A stretch of DNA of 64,000 nt from an uncultured Exiguobacterium sp. (GCA_913775715.1 CAJYMC010000007.1:1-64000); one strand, 5' to 3'. Positions 1-8,918 are shown, counted from the first letter of the stretch. Translations and numbers: made by a program. Notes: generated by a model not told the origin, from the sequence alone.

Positions 1-178
1 GATGGAATCGTTCTTTGGGCACTTGAAAGATTATGTCGATTATAAATTAGCATCTGACCTCGATGAGGTCTGTGCCATGGTCGATGCTTACATTGATTAT
101 TACAATAGCGAACGAAGACAATGGAAATTACAAAAGATGACTCCGGTACGATACCGAAGCCATCTCATAGCAGCTTAA
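1..178 (+). CDS. IS3-family transposase OrfB, C-terminal fragment
   Basis: The frame beginning at base 2 encodes 58 residues to a TAA stop. It contains MESFFGHLKDY near the start and YIDYYNSERRQWKL later, the typical C-terminal part of the DDE (rve) integrase domain of IS3/IS150 OrfB, including the last catalytic glutamate (the E of MESFF) and the YN..R.Q motif. The start of the gene is outside the window. Function: the cut-and-paste transposase of the insertion sequence that ends at about 228. Group assignment within IS3 rests on this short piece only. Confidence 0.85.
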   Translation, partial: MESFFGHLKDYVDYKLASDLDEVCAMVDAYIDYYNSERRQWKLQKMTPVRYRSHLIAA

Positions 179-228
179 AACGTTAAGGGTACTTTTATTA
201 AACTGTCCAAACTGTAGGGCTCAGTTCA
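1..228 (+). mobile_element. Right end of an IS3-family insertion sequence
   Basis: The window opens inside a transposase reading frame that stops at 178. After the stop, the sequence at 204-228 has the layout of an IS3/IS150-type terminal repeat ending in CA; read on the other strand it starts TGAACTGAGCCC and continues into GTTTGGACAG, as IS150-group left ends do. The left end lies outside the window, so element length, target duplication and integrity cannot be judged. Nothing else recognisable lies between 229 and the next gene. Confidence 0.75.
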
Positions 229-368
229 GACATATGCGATACGTTTACCGGTCTTTTTTGACTTGATTTTTAATAAAGCATTTCCTGTTTGTGCGAATTT
301 ATTCGGATACTAGCAGGTATCGACCTGCCATACTAAAAGAAGTAAAGGTATGGTAAGGGGGAGGAAAA

Positions 369-1136
369 ATGCGTTTTACGAAGTCGATGATAACTATTGT
401 ATTGATCAGTAGTTGCGTCTTATCGGGGTGTGTAACGGAGACAAAAGAACATGCTGTAAAACCATCTGCAGAAGTTGCATCCGTGAAACCAACTAAAGGA
501 CAAAAGGAAGTCGAAGAAATTTTAATTAAAGAGCCCTCCGTCGATGCAGATACACCAGGCAAAGCGAGCGTCGAGCAAATTCAGCTGACCTACAAAAACG
601 GACAAACCGCCGTACCGACCAAAGATGATATCTTGTCGGAAGCGATTCTTGGTCAAAAAGCGATTGTCACGCTGCAGTCTCCGGAAGGACCACATCATTA
701 CATCGTTTTGTTTTATGAACAGTCTGATCGCTGGATATTAACTGGCGTTCTTCCTGCGACAGGACCTGTTACAACGGAACGCTCGGAATCACGTGGCTTG
801 AAGCTCCCATTTTCGACATTTACAGCGAATGAAATGAGTTGGAGTGATGCGGAAGACGCGCCAATCACATGGACGTTTGCTGGAAAAGAATCAATCCTTA
901 CGGTTTCGAAGCTCCCGCAGCAACCGATGGACAGCAAACCGACGGAGGTCATGACATTGGCGAATGGAATAGAAGCTTACGTCCATGAGACGAAACGGGA
1001 AGCTAGCTTGTCTTATCAAGACGGTGAACAGACGGTTCTGTTAACCGGTAACGTATCAGTTGATCGTCTTAAAATACTTGCGGCATCACTGCCATCCGTC
1101 ACGTCAGATTCATTTCCGTATGGAGGAACAGAATAA
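369..1136 (+). CDS. Predicted lipoprotein of unknown function
   Basis: A 255-residue protein with a strong ribosome-binding site (GGGGGAGG) before ATG. Residues 1-21 form a lipoprotein signal peptide: basic start, hydrophobic core, and lipobox LSGC with the lipidated cysteine at residue 21. The next 50 or so residues are a charged, proline- and lysine-containing linker, so the folded part begins at about residue 75. The C-terminal part (about 195-250: an ANGIEAYVHE-like strand, then SYQDGEQTVLLTG and a helix LKILAASL) resembles the end of DUF4367-type extracellular domains, but this is a weak resemblance. It should be anchored on the outer face of the membrane. It is a single-gene unit between the IS end and a bidirectional terminator. 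Function is not known. Confidence 0.8.
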   Translation: MRFTKSMITIVLISSCVLSGCVTETKEHAVKPSAEVASVKPTKGQKEVEEILIKEPSVDADTPGKASVEQIQLTYKNGQTAVPTKDDILSEAILGQKAIVTLQSPEGPHHYIVLFYEQSDRWILTGVLPATGPVTTERSESRGLKLPFSTFTANEMSWSDAEDAPITWTFAGKESILTVSKLPQQPMDSKPTEVMTLANGIEAYVHETKREASLSYQDGEQTVLLTGNVSVDRLKILAASLPSVTSDSFPYGGTE

Positions 1137-1141
1137 AAAAA

Positions 1142-1196
1142 ATCGCGCGCTTCACACAACTCCCGTCAGAGTAAGTGAAGCGCGCGATCTTTTATC
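1142..1196. terminator. Bidirectional Rho-independent terminator
   Basis: A perfect 14-bp stem: the arms ATCGCGCGCTTCAC (1142-1155) and GTGAAGCGCGCGAT (1175-1188). T-rich tracts lie on both sides (A run at 1134-1142, TCTTTTA after 1188). It separates the lipoprotein gene from the convergent histidinol phosphatase gene. Confidence 0.9.
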
Positions 1197-1207
1197 TATT
1201 TACGTTC

Positions 1208-2002
1208 TTACCATTTAAAATCAAAATCAGCACCGACATCTTTTGCGAGATGGGCATCTGATCCATAGACGAGCGGAATCGATAACGACTGCGTGACTTG
1301 CAGGAGTTCCGGGTAAGGATAGGAAAGACCACATAATGGTTTCCGGAGTCCTGCCGTGTTGACGTCGAGTGTGAAGTTCGCCTGACGGATTTTCCGTAAC
1401 GTGTCGTCGAGGTTCGTTGGGTTCGACTCAAGCGGATAGGCTTGGATGAATTTCGTCGGTAACGTTAAGTGACCGAGGCGCTTCGGCTGGTGTGCACCGA
1501 GGTCCGTCATGACGAGGGCTTGGATGCCTTCATAATAGCGTTCGTGGACCGCCGTGACGCTTCCGAGTTTCGTGACGATCTCACCGAAGCTTTCCTTGCT
1601 GAAGTCGACGCCGTAATATTGCTCATCGATGTATAAGTAATGCAATGAGAGAATGCCGTCGGTTAAGACGTCAGCGTAGCGGGCGATGATGTCACGCGTA
1701 CCGTCGACATGCCCTTCCCAGTAGTCGAACTCCATCCCGATCCGGATATCAATCTGATTCTTGTATGTCTCGCGGAGTTGGGTCAATTCTTTCAGGTAGG
1801 CATCGGCTGTCGCGAACGACATTCCGGAATCGTTATCTGGCGCAGGATCCGTCAGACCTTCAGGTAAAGGGGCATGTTCCGTGAAGCTGATCCGTTCTAA
1901 GCCTTGCTCTAAGGCACGCTCGATGTAGGCTTCGAGTGGATCCTTCGTACCGTGTGGACAATATGGACTGTGGACGTGACCGTCCCATTTCAATAATTGC
2001 AT
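1208..2002 (-). CDS. hisK: Histidinol-phosphatase, PHP family
   Basis: A 264-residue protein of the polymerase-and-histidinol-phosphatase (PHP) superfamily; it removes phosphate from histidinol phosphate, the eighth step of histidine synthesis. Metal-binding motifs are visible in order: DGHVHSPYCPHG at the N-terminus, SFTEHAP (about residue 40), GMEFDYWEG (about 90), SLHYL, and GSDAH near the C-terminus. Length fits the HisJ/HisK family of Firmicutes. It is transcribed away from the his operon and shares the intergenic region with it, which supports the pathway role because HisB here is a dehydratase only and HisN-type phosphatases are absent. The symbol hisK or hisJ is used for this family depending on the genome. 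Confidence 0.93.
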   Translation of the reverse strand: MQLLKWDGHVHSPYCPHGTKDPLEAYIERALEQGLERISFTEHAPLPEGLTDPAPDNDSGMSFATADAYLKELTQLRETYKNQIDIRIGMEFDYWEGHVDGTRDIIARYADVLTDGILSLHYLYIDEQYYGVDFSKESFGEIVTKLGSVTAVHERYYEGIQALVMTDLGAHQPKRLGHLTLPTKFIQAYPLESNPTNLDDTLRKIRQANFTLDVNTAGLRKPLCGLSYPYPELLQVTQSLSIPLVYGSDAHLAKDVGADFDFKW

Positions 2003-2042
2003 GAGTAACCCTCCGATTTTTTAGAATTGGCAAGCAAAGCGA

Positions 2043-2071
2043 TTGACAATGTGCCCGAAACGCGGTATCTT
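2043..2071 (+). promoter_or_regulatory. SigA-type promoter of the his operon
   Basis: TTGACA at 2043-2048, a 17-base spacer, and TATCTT at 2066-2071. It lies 54 bases before the hisZ start codon. No T-box, attenuator peptide or riboswitch is visible in the short leader. Confidence 0.75.
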
Positions 2072-2124
2072 ATCGTTAAATAATTTAGCGTGGTACAGTG
2101 ATAATAAGATAAAGGAGTGGGAGA

Positions 2125-2946
2125 ATGCAATCATTTTCTACGATTCGACTCAAGGATGGAGCGACGGACTACGTCGGTGCCTCGGCAACGCGGCTCCAGC
2201 AGGTCATCCGTCAGCTCGAAGATGGACTCGAACAATCTAACTATACCCGATTAATCACCCCCTTAATTGAGGAAATCGGTGGACGGGAACAGATTCGAAT
2301 GGATTTTACGACTAGTGTCGCGCGTGCCCTCAGCGAACGGGGGCGCGAACAATATAAACGTGTCTTCTACAGTGGCTCGGTCTTTCAACCAGAAGAGAAG
2401 TTCCAGGTCGGATTCGAGGAACGGGGACAAATCGCAGAAGTCGAAGCAATCCAACTCGCGGTCCGACTCGTCGAAGAACTGACAGGAAAAGAAGTCACAC
2501 TCTCAATTGGTGATGCTGGTCTAATCGAGCATTTGATCGAGACGCGCGTCGGTGATCACCACTTACGCGACCAAGTGACGCAGATGCTCCGTTTACGTAA
2601 CGTCATCGAACTGAAGCGGATCGCGGGTCAACTGGATGATGCTTTACTCGCGAAACTACCTTTATTATTCGGACGCGAAGGAGCAGAGACGATCTTACCG
2701 TACGTTGACGAAACACGACTCAATGCCGTGCTTGATCTCGCGGAAGCCGTCAATGCCGATCTCGACTTCGGTCAAATGGGCTTACAGACGTACTATGACG
2801 GGATCACGATTCACGGTTTCATCGAAGGTGTGACGGAACCCGTCCTCGTCGGTGGACGCTATGATCGGCTTTATGAACAATTCGGACAAGAACAACAGGC
2901 GTTCGGCATCGGATTCTCGGTCGAACGGTTGGCGGAGGTGCTCTAA
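2125..2946 (+). CDS. hisZ: ATP phosphoribosyltransferase regulatory subunit, short form
   Basis: HisZ is a catalytically inactive histidyl-tRNA synthetase relative that joins with short HisG to form the active, histidine-inhibited first enzyme of the pathway. Class II synthetase-like motifs are visible: TPLIEE (motif 1 region), RMDFTTSVAR (motif 2 region) and, at the very end, GGRYDRL...FGIGFSVERL (motif 3 region). At 273 residues it is clearly shorter than the roughly 390-residue B. subtilis protein and stops right after motif 3, so it lacks the C-terminal domain. The gene reads through cleanly to hisG with no sign of a frameshift. RBS AAGGAGTGGG precedes the ATG. First gene of the operon. 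Confidence 0.9.
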   Translation: MQSFSTIRLKDGATDYVGASATRLQQVIRQLEDGLEQSNYTRLITPLIEEIGGREQIRMDFTTSVARALSERGREQYKRVFYSGSVFQPEEKFQVGFEERGQIAEVEAIQLAVRLVEELTGKEVTLSIGDAGLIEHLIETRVGDHHLRDQVTQMLRLRNVIELKRIAGQLDDALLAKLPLLFGREGAETILPYVDETRLNAVLDLAEAVNADLDFGQMGLQTYYDGITIHGFIEGVTEPVLVGGRYDRLYEQFGQEQQAFGIGFSVERLAEVL

Positions 2947-3558
2947 ATGCGAATCGGAATTACGAAAGGACGGCTGTCGAAAGCGACAGAACGTTATCTA
3001 AAAGAAGCTGGCGTCGAGACATGGGGAGCCATTGAACGCGAACTGATCGTCAAACGGGGCGAGCACGAATTCGTCTTCATGAAAGGATCGGATTTGATTC
3101 CGTACGTCGCTCAAGGTGTTCTTGACGTCGCGATCACGGGGAGTGACATCTTACTTGAATCGGATCAAGAACTATCGGAACTGGCGGAATTGCCGTTCGG
3201 CGTCTGCCGAATGTCGGTCTGCGCGAAGGAACCTTTGCAATTTGAAGGTGGGCGCCGCGTCCGGATTGCGACGAAGTATCCAGTCATCGCAAAACGCTAC
3301 TTCAGCGAACTCGGTGTCGACGTCGACATCGTACCGCTGAACGGTTCGGTCGAGTTGGCACCGTTACTCGGACTTGCTGACGCAATCGTCGATATCGTCG
3401 AGACAGGTGAAACGTTACGGGCGAACGGACTGAACGAATATGAGAAAATCATCGATATCAGTGCTCGGTTCTTTACGAGCGAATGGACGTTAAAACGGAA
3501 GCGGGTGGAAGTCATCCGCTTGCTCGAGCAATTGACAGAAGGAGTGACACGATCATGA
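2947..3558 (+). CDS. hisG: ATP phosphoribosyltransferase, short-form catalytic subunit
   Basis: HisG joins ATP and PRPP to form phosphoribosyl-ATP, the committed step of histidine synthesis. The 203-residue length is that of the short HisG class, which lacks the C-terminal regulatory domain and needs HisZ. Family motifs are seen: IGITKGRLSKA at the N-terminus, the strand LDVAITGSDIL at about residue 60, and the PRPP loop-like ADAIVDIVETGETLRANGL near residue 140. The ATG follows the hisZ stop directly, with GGAGGTG inside the end of hisZ as RBS, so the two partner subunits are likely made in equal amounts. Confidence 0.96.
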   Translation: MRIGITKGRLSKATERYLKEAGVETWGAIERELIVKRGEHEFVFMKGSDLIPYVAQGVLDVAITGSDILLESDQELSELAELPFGVCRMSVCAKEPLQFEGGRRVRIATKYPVIAKRYFSELGVDVDIVPLNGSVELAPLLGLADAIVDIVETGETLRANGLNEYEKIIDISARFFTSEWTLKRKRVEVIRLLEQLTEGVTRS

Positions 3559-4772
3559 CACCGACAAAACCTTTCAGCATCGATCGCGACACAGAACTCG
3601 CGGTCCGCGCGATTCTCGAACGCGTCGCAACAGACGGTGACGCTGCTGTCCGCGATTATACGAACCAATTCGATCAGGTCGATCTCGAGGATTTCCGCCT
3701 CAGTGAGACACGGATCACACAAGCGTTCGAACAGGCAGACGCCAACTTGATCGACTCGTTGAAGTTGATGGCGACACGACTCGTCGAATGGCACGAACAG
3801 GAACTGCCGTCGGACATCGAACTCGTCGAAGCAGACGTGACACGACGTCAACGGTTCGTTCCCGTTGATTCAGTCGGGATCTACGTACCGGGTGGTGCAG
3901 CAAGTTATCCGTCGACCGTCTTGATGAACGCGATTCCAGCGAAAGTCGCCGGAGTTGAACGCGTCGTCATGGTGACACCGATGACGAATTTAAGTGACGA
4001 GGTGCTCGTTGCGGCACGGATCGCTGGTGTAACAGAAATCTATACGATTGGTGGAGCGCAAGCCGTCGCCGCGCTGACATTTGGAACAGAAAGTATCCAA
4101 GCTGTCGATTTGATCGTCGGACCTGGGAACCGCTTCGTCGCCGAAGCGAAACGCCAAGTCTACGGGATCGTCGGGATTGACTCGGTCGCTGGTCCATCGG
4201 AAGTCGTCGTCATCGCTGACGAAACAGCGCACCCGGACCGGATCGCAGCTGATCTTCTTGCGCAAGCCGAACACGACCGTGATGCTGTCGCGATCGCCTT
4301 CGTGCCGACAGAAGAGATGAAACAAGCGGTGGATACGGAAATCGAGCGGCGCTTACAACAATTGCCGCGTCAAGAGATTGCCCGTCGTGCGATGGAAAAC
4401 GGTGGCGTCTTCGTTGCTCCACTCGAGACAGCGATCGAAGAAGCGAATCGCCTCGCAGCGGAACACTTGGAACTTGCCGTTGCCAATCCGCAAGAGGTCG
4501 TCAAGTCGATCCGTCACGCCGGGATGATTTTCCTCGGTCACGAGACACCAGAAACGCTCGGTGATTACGTCGCCGGAACGAACCACGTCTTACCGACATC
4601 CGGCACAGCTCGTTTTGCGTCTGGATTATCAGCGCGGACATTCCTGCGTCACCAGACGATGCTCGAAGCCACACGCGCAGGCGTACAACGTCTCGCGAAC
4701 GCAGCGAAGACCGTTGCCCGGGTCGAAGGACTCGAAGCACACGCACAAGCCATCGAAGTGAGGGAAGACTAA
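3555..4772 (+). CDS. hisD: Histidinol dehydrogenase
   Basis: HisD oxidises histidinol to histidine in two NAD-dependent steps, using zinc. The protein has 405 residues from the ATG at 3555; an in-frame ATG 24 codons upstream is inside hisG and has no RBS, whereas GAAGGAG lies 12 bases before 3555. Motifs: VPGGAASYPSTVLMN (about 108-122), VGPGNRFVAEAKR, GIDSVAGPSEVVVIAD, LAQAEHDRDA with the catalytic Glu/His region, and AGTNHVLPTSGTARF near the end. The start overlaps the hisG stop by four bases, and the end overlaps hisC by one. Confidence 0.96.
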   Translation: MTPTKPFSIDRDTELAVRAILERVATDGDAAVRDYTNQFDQVDLEDFRLSETRITQAFEQADANLIDSLKLMATRLVEWHEQELPSDIELVEADVTRRQRFVPVDSVGIYVPGGAASYPSTVLMNAIPAKVAGVERVVMVTPMTNLSDEVLVAARIAGVTEIYTIGGAQAVAALTFGTESIQAVDLIVGPGNRFVAEAKRQVYGIVGIDSVAGPSEVVVIADETAHPDRIAADLLAQAEHDRDAVAIAFVPTEEMKQAVDTEIERRLQQLPRQEIARRAMENGGVFVAPLETAIEEANRLAAEHLELAVANPQEVVKSIRHAGMIFLGHETPETLGDYVAGTNHVLPTSGTARFASGLSARTFLRHQTMLEATRAGVQRLANAAKTVARVEGLEAHAQAIEVRED

Positions 4773-5743
4773 TGCGATTACACCAAAACGAACGATTCAC
4801 GACCCATAGTCCAGTCGGGATCGAAGCGATCCAGGAATTGATCGCAACGTTCCCTTTAAATGAATATCCTGTCGAAATCATCGATCAAGTCAAGGCATCA
4901 TACGCGACGTACGCCGGTGTCCGTCCGACGCAACTCGTCGCCGGAAACGGCTCGGATGAGTTGATCGGCTACTTATGTGCCCGCTACGGCGGACCCGGGA
5001 TGCCAGTCATCGCCTCGGAACCGGACTTCGTCATGTACCAGTTCTACGCTGACCGAGCACGGGCACCGTTTGAACGGGTACCGCTACTTGACGAGATGGC
5101 GCTTGACGTCGACGGATTGATCGCAGCTCCTGGTGAGATCATCTTCTTGAGTCACCCGCACAATCCGTCTGGAATCCTTCGCAAGGAAGCAGACATCCGT
5201 CGTTTGCTTGATAGTGGTAAATACGTCGTCATTGATGAGGCGTACATCGACTTCGCGCTCGAACAGTCGATGCTTCACTTACTGGAAGAGTATCCGAAAG
5301 CGATCATCTTACGGACGCTCTCGAAAGCGTTCGGGCTCGCATCACTCCGACTCGGATTCGTCATCGCGAGCGAACAAATCATCGAAGAAATCGAACAGAT
5401 CAAATCACCGTATAACGTCTCTGGTTTATCAGCGGCAGTCGGTATCGCCATCATGGCAGAACCGGAACTCGATCGCGTCTTAGAAGAAACCTACGCGAGC
5501 CGTGAAGCGATCGAACGGATTCTCGCACCAATCGGCAAGACGTATCCGAGTGCAGCGAACTTCGTCTATGTCGAATATCCGGAAGCCGAACGCTTTACGC
5601 AGCGTTGTGCTGACGCCGGATTACGGATCCGCTTGTTTAACCAAGCATTCCGTGTCAGTTGTGGATCACCGGAAGCAATGCAAGTATTAGAAACGTGTGT
5701 AGAGGAGGAATTACGATGCGGCGTGGCGCAAGCGAACGAGTAA
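4772..5743 (+). CDS. hisC: Histidinol-phosphate aminotransferase
   Basis: A PLP-dependent class I/II aminotransferase that converts imidazole-acetol phosphate to histidinol phosphate. The PLP lysine sits in TLSKAFGLASLRLGF (about residue 188); other marks are GNGSDELIGY, HPHNPSG and VIDEAYIDF. At 323 residues it is compact compared with the usual 350-360; the N-terminus begins at MRLHQNE without the longer leader seen in many HisC. The ATG shares its A with the hisD stop (TAATG), so the start is well fixed. In B. subtilis hisC is in the trp region; here it is between hisD and hisB, which supports the histidine role over a broad aromatic one. Confidence 0.94.
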   Translation: MRLHQNERFTTHSPVGIEAIQELIATFPLNEYPVEIIDQVKASYATYAGVRPTQLVAGNGSDELIGYLCARYGGPGMPVIASEPDFVMYQFYADRARAPFERVPLLDEMALDVDGLIAAPGEIIFLSHPHNPSGILRKEADIRRLLDSGKYVVIDEAYIDFALEQSMLHLLEEYPKAIILRTLSKAFGLASLRLGFVIASEQIIEEIEQIKSPYNVSGLSAAVGIAIMAEPELDRVLEETYASREAIERILAPIGKTYPSAANFVYVEYPEAERFTQRCADAGLRIRLFNQAFRVSCGSPEAMQVLETCVEEELRCGVAQANE

Positions 5744-6297
5744 GTGCAGAATCAGACATCAAGGTTGAGGTCGATCTCGCAGGAGGTCCGGTTGAGATCA
5801 AAACCGGTGTCGGCTTCTTTGATCATATGTTGACGTTATTTGCCTTCCAGGCACGGATCGGTCTGAAGGTAACCGCAAAAGGTGATACGTGGATCGATGC
5901 CCACCACACGGTCGAAGATACAGCTATCGTCCTCGGGGCAGCGTTGACGGAAGCGCTCGGCGATAAAGCCGGGATTGAACGCTACGGCGAATCGCGTGTG
6001 CCGATGGACGAGACCCTTGCGTCCGTCGTCCTTGATTTCAGCGGTCGTCCGTTCACCGTCTTCCGTGCTAGTTTCAAGAATCCGAAGCTCGGTGACTTTG
6101 ATACGGAACTCGCAGAGGAGTTCTTCCAAGGTTTATCACGCAGTGCCCGGATGACGATTCATGCCGAAGTCTTGTATGGTTCGAACACACACCACATGAT
6201 CGAAGGGTTGTTCAAAGCACTCGGTCGGGCCGTCCGTCAGGCCGTTGCTGTGACGAGCGAAGGCGTACCGTCTACGAAAGGGTTGATTGATCAATGA
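5716..6297 (+). CDS. hisB: Imidazoleglycerol-phosphate dehydratase
   Basis: HisB removes water from imidazoleglycerol phosphate, using manganese. The 193-residue protein has the two half-domain metal motifs: DAHHTVEDTAIVLGAAL (about residue 55) and NTHHMIEGLFKALGRA (about residue 155). It has no N-terminal phosphatase domain, consistent with the separate histidinol phosphatase gene nearby. GAGGAGG lies 8 bases upstream of the ATG at 5716, inside the end of hisC (overlap 28 bases); an upstream in-frame ATG at 5659 has no RBS. Confidence 0.96.
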   Translation: MRRGASERVSAESDIKVEVDLAGGPVEIKTGVGFFDHMLTLFAFQARIGLKVTAKGDTWIDAHHTVEDTAIVLGAALTEALGDKAGIERYGESRVPMDETLASVVLDFSGRPFTVFRASFKNPKLGDFDTELAEEFFQGLSRSARMTIHAEVLYGSNTHHMIEGLFKALGRAVRQAVAVTSEGVPSTKGLIDQ

Positions 6298-6881
6298 TAG
6301 CAATCGTCGATTATGGCGTCGGGAATATCGCAAACATTGAGCGGGTATTAAAACAGTTGGGTGAGGCAGTCATCGTCACGAATGATGCTGAACTACTGGA
6401 GCAAGCTGAAGCACTCGTCTTACCCGGTGTCGGTGCCTATGCACCGGCAATGGAGCGCTTGAAGGAGACTGGACTGGTCGAATTTTTAAAAGAACAAGCC
6501 GAAAAGAAGCCGTTCCTTGGGATTTGCCTCGGGATGCAACTGCTCTTTGAATCAAGTGACGAAGATGGACTGACAGAAGGACTCGGGATTTTGCCTGGCA
6601 CAATCGAAAAACTACCGAGCGACGTCCGCTTGCCACATATGGGATGGCACCAGCTGACGAACCACGGCGAAGCCGTCTATTTCGTCCACTCGTACGGTGC
6701 AGTCTGTGACCCAGAATGGATCGTCGACTCGGTCGAATATGGACGCCTCGTTCCGGCAATCGTCCAAAAAGGACAAGTCACCGGGATGCAGTTCCACCCG
6801 GAAAAGAGTGGCGAAGTCGGATTGAAACTACTGAAGGAATGGAGAGAGACGACATGCAACTCTACCCAGCAATCGATTTAA
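6294..6881 (+). CDS. hisH: Imidazole glycerol phosphate synthase, glutaminase subunit
   Basis: A class I glutamine amidotransferase that feeds ammonia through the HisF barrel. Catalytic cysteine in LGICLGMQLLFE (about residue 78), and the His-Glu pair in GMQFHPEKSG near residue 180. The 195-residue length is normal. The ATG overlaps the hisB stop (ATGA). The final 28 bases overlap hisA in another frame, making the last HisH residues unusual (CNSTQQSI). Confidence 0.95.
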   Translation: MIAIVDYGVGNIANIERVLKQLGEAVIVTNDAELLEQAEALVLPGVGAYAPAMERLKETGLVEFLKEQAEKKPFLGICLGMQLLFESSDEDGLTEGLGILPGTIEKLPSDVRLPHMGWHQLTNHGEAVYFVHSYGAVCDPEWIVDSVEYGRLVPAIVQKGQVTGMQFHPEKSGEVGLKLLKEWRETTCNSTQQSI

Positions 6882-7558
6882 TGAGCGGACAGGCCGTACG
6901 CCTGAAGCAAGGAGATTTTGACCAACAGACATTCTTCGGTGATGCGTTGACGATTGCGAAGCGCTTCAAGGAAGACGGGGCGACGGCGATCCACCTGATC
7001 GATCTTGACGGTGCAAAAGCCGGCGAACCGTTACACTTGAACTTGATCGCCGACATCAAAAAGGAGACAGGTTTGTTCGTCGAAGCTGGTGGTGGTGTCC
7101 GTAATATCGAGACGGTCGAAGCATACGTCGGTGCCGGGATCGACCGGATTCTCGTCGGCACGGTCGCTCTTGAAGACGAAGCGTTACTTGAGCAGATGAT
7201 TGCTCTTGCTGGTGATAAACTGGCTGTTGCGTTAGATGCAAAAGAGGGCATCGTTCAGACACGCGGCTGGCTCGAAGCGAGCGGTTGGACGCTCGAAGAA
7301 GCGATGACGCACTTGATCGGCAAAGGAATCAAGACGTTCCTGTATACAGATATTTCGCGTGACGGAATGATGATGGGACCGGATGTCGATGGACTTGATC
7401 GCTTGAAGCGGGAAGGGGTCGAATTGATCGCTTCTGGTGGTGTGACGACGGTCGATGACGTCGCACGTCTCAAAGAAATCGGGATGGACGGAGCCGTCGT
7501 CGGTCGGGCATTGCTCGACGGATCCCTCGCCTTAAAAGAGGTGTTACGCGTATGTTGA
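6854..7558 (+). CDS. hisA: ProFAR isomerase (HisA)
   Basis: A TIM-barrel isomerase that opens the ribose ring of N-phosphoribosylformimino-AICAR ribotide. It has 234 residues from ATG 6854, with GGAGAG upstream; N-terminal catalytic aspartate in [14 protein letters not shown] and the second catalytic aspartate region in [15 protein letters not shown]. Phosphate-binding loops AGGGVRN and ASGGV are present. It starts inside hisH and overlaps hisF by seven bases. Confidence 0.95.
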   Translation: MQLYPAIDLMSGQAVRLKQGDFDQQTFFGDALTIAKRFKEDGATAIHLIDLDGAKAGEPLHLNLIADIKKETGLFVEAGGGVRNIETVEAYVGAGIDRILVGTVALEDEALLEQMIALAGDKLAVALDAKEGIVQTRGWLEASGWTLEEAMTHLIGKGIKTFLYTDISRDGMMMGPDVDGLDRLKREGVELIASGGVTTVDDVARLKEIGMDGAVVGRALLDGSLALKEVLRVC

Positions 7559-8301
7559 TGAAACGAATCATTCCCTGTCTTGACGTCAAGGAAGGACGTG
7601 TCGTCAAAGGCGTTAAATTCCAAAACTTACGTGATCTCGGTGACCCGGTCGCCGTCGCGAAATACTATTACGAGCAAGGAGCGGACGAACTCGTCCTGCT
7701 TGATATCTCAGCAACGCAAGAAGGACGCGAGACGATGCTTGATATCGTCGAACGCGTCGCAGAAGTCATCTACATGCCATTTACGGTCGGTGGCGGAATC
7801 AAGACGATCGAAGACGCGAAACGCTTGATTCGTGCCGGTGCTGACAAAGTCTCACTCAACTCGTCGGCGCTTCAAAATCCACAACTGATTCAAGAAGTCA
7901 GCCGCCTGTTCGGTGTCCAAGCGACAGTCGTCGCGATCGATGCGAAACAGACCGGCGACTCGTGGGGTGTCTTCTCACACGGTGGCACACAACCCGTCGG
8001 ACGTGACGCAATTGAATGGGCACAGGAAGCCGTTGCCCTGGGTGCTGGTGAATTACTCGTCACTTCAATGGACGCTGACGGAACAAAAGACGGCTATGAT
8101 CTCGCCTTGATCCGTCGTCTGCGTGAAGTCGTCAACGTGCCAATCATTGCTTCCGGTGGGGTCGGAACACTCGATCACTTAGCGGAAGGACTAGAGGCAG
8201 GCGCTGACGCGGCTCTTGCTGCTTCGATCTTCCATGAAGCAACGTACACGATGCCGGAAACGAAAGCCTACCTCAAGGAACGAGGAGTCGAAGTCCGATG
8301 A
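7552..8301 (+). CDS. hisF: Imidazole glycerol phosphate synthase, cyclase subunit
   Basis: HisF makes imidazoleglycerol phosphate and AICAR using ammonia delivered by HisH. Marks: [16 protein letters not shown] at the N-terminus with catalytic Asp, [30 protein letters not shown] with the second catalytic Asp, and ASGGVG. 249 residues if the first ATG (7552) is used; ATG at 7558 is the alternative. GAGGTG at 7539-7544 fits the first better. Overlaps hisA and hisI. Confidence 0.96.
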   Translation: MLMKRIIPCLDVKEGRVVKGVKFQNLRDLGDPVAVAKYYYEQGADELVLLDISATQEGRETMLDIVERVAEVIYMPFTVGGGIKTIEDAKRLIRAGADKVSLNSSALQNPQLIQEVSRLFGVQATVVAIDAKQTGDSWGVFSHGGTQPVGRDAIEWAQEAVALGAGELLVTSMDADGTKDGYDLALIRRLREVVNVPIIASGGVGTLDHLAEGLEAGADAALAASIFHEATYTMPETKAYLKERGVEVR

Positions 8302-8651
8302 CGACATTGAATTTTTCAAAAGGACTCGTCGCTGCCGTCGTCGTCGACGAGCAGACGAACGATGTTTTAATGGTTGGCTTCATGGACCAAGCAGCTTATG
8401 ATAACACGCTTGCGACCGGTCTTGTCACCTTCTTCTCGCGGACGAAGAATCGTCTCTGGACGAAAGGCGAGACGAGCGGGAACACGCTTGAACTCAAACG
8501 GATGTGGATCGATTGTGATCAGGATAGTCTTTTGATCGCAGTCAAAGCGAATGGTCCGACATGCCATACCGGAAATCGCAGTTGTTTCTATACGGAAGTG
8601 GAGGTGCCAAATGTTATACGAACTGGAACAGACCGTCAAAGCGAAGATTGA
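8298..8651 (+). CDS. hisI: Phosphoribosyl-AMP cyclohydrolase
   Basis: HisI opens the adenine ring of phosphoribosyl-AMP and is zinc dependent. The 117-residue protein has the family motifs [39 protein letters not shown] and the cysteine/histidine site [13 protein letters not shown]. The gene starts within the hisF stop (ATGA). It ends as a free-standing protein rather than a HisIE fusion; its last 41 bases are also the start of hisE in another frame. Confidence 0.95.
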   Translation: MTTLNFSKGLVAAVVVDEQTNDVLMVGFMDQAAYDNTLATGLVTFFSRTKNRLWTKGETSGNTLELKRMWIDCDQDSLLIAVKANGPTCHTGNRSCFYTEVEVPNVIRTGTDRQSED

Positions 8652-8913
8652 GGCAAAGGAAGCAGAATCCTATACGAACTATTTGATTGCTTCCGGATAC
8701 GAGAAGATCGCGAAGAAGTTCGGTGAAGAGGCATTTGAAGTTGTCCTCGCCGGGAACGATACGTTAGCTGAAGAGACAGCAGACTTGTTGTATCACTTAA
8801 CGGTCTTGCTTGCTGAACGCGGTGTCTCCTTCAAAGAAGTCGAAGCGGTTCTTAACGAACGTCACGGAACAAAATCGACGTTCAAGGATCGCCCGGATAT
8901 TGAACAATGGTAA
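8611..8913 (+). CDS. hisE: Phosphoribosyl-ATP pyrophosphatase
   Basis: HisE removes pyrophosphate from phosphoribosyl-ATP, the second step of the pathway. 100 residues from ATG 8611 with GTGGAGGTG as RBS; the MazG-like catalytic motif is KKFGEEAFEVVLA followed by EETADLLYHLTVLL. In B. subtilis this domain is fused behind HisI; here the two are separate overlapping genes. It is the last gene of the his operon and is followed at once by a terminator. Confidence 0.94.
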   Translation: MLYELEQTVKAKIEAKEAESYTNYLIASGYEKIAKKFGEEAFEVVLAGNDTLAEETADLLYHLTVLLAERGVSFKEVEAVLNERHGTKSTFKDRPDIEQW

Positions 8914-8918
8914 GGCAT

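Noticed and set aside
3483-3554. Upstream start for hisD
   Set aside because: The in-frame ATG lies inside hisG without an RBS; ATG 3555 has GAAGGAG and gives the family N-terminus.
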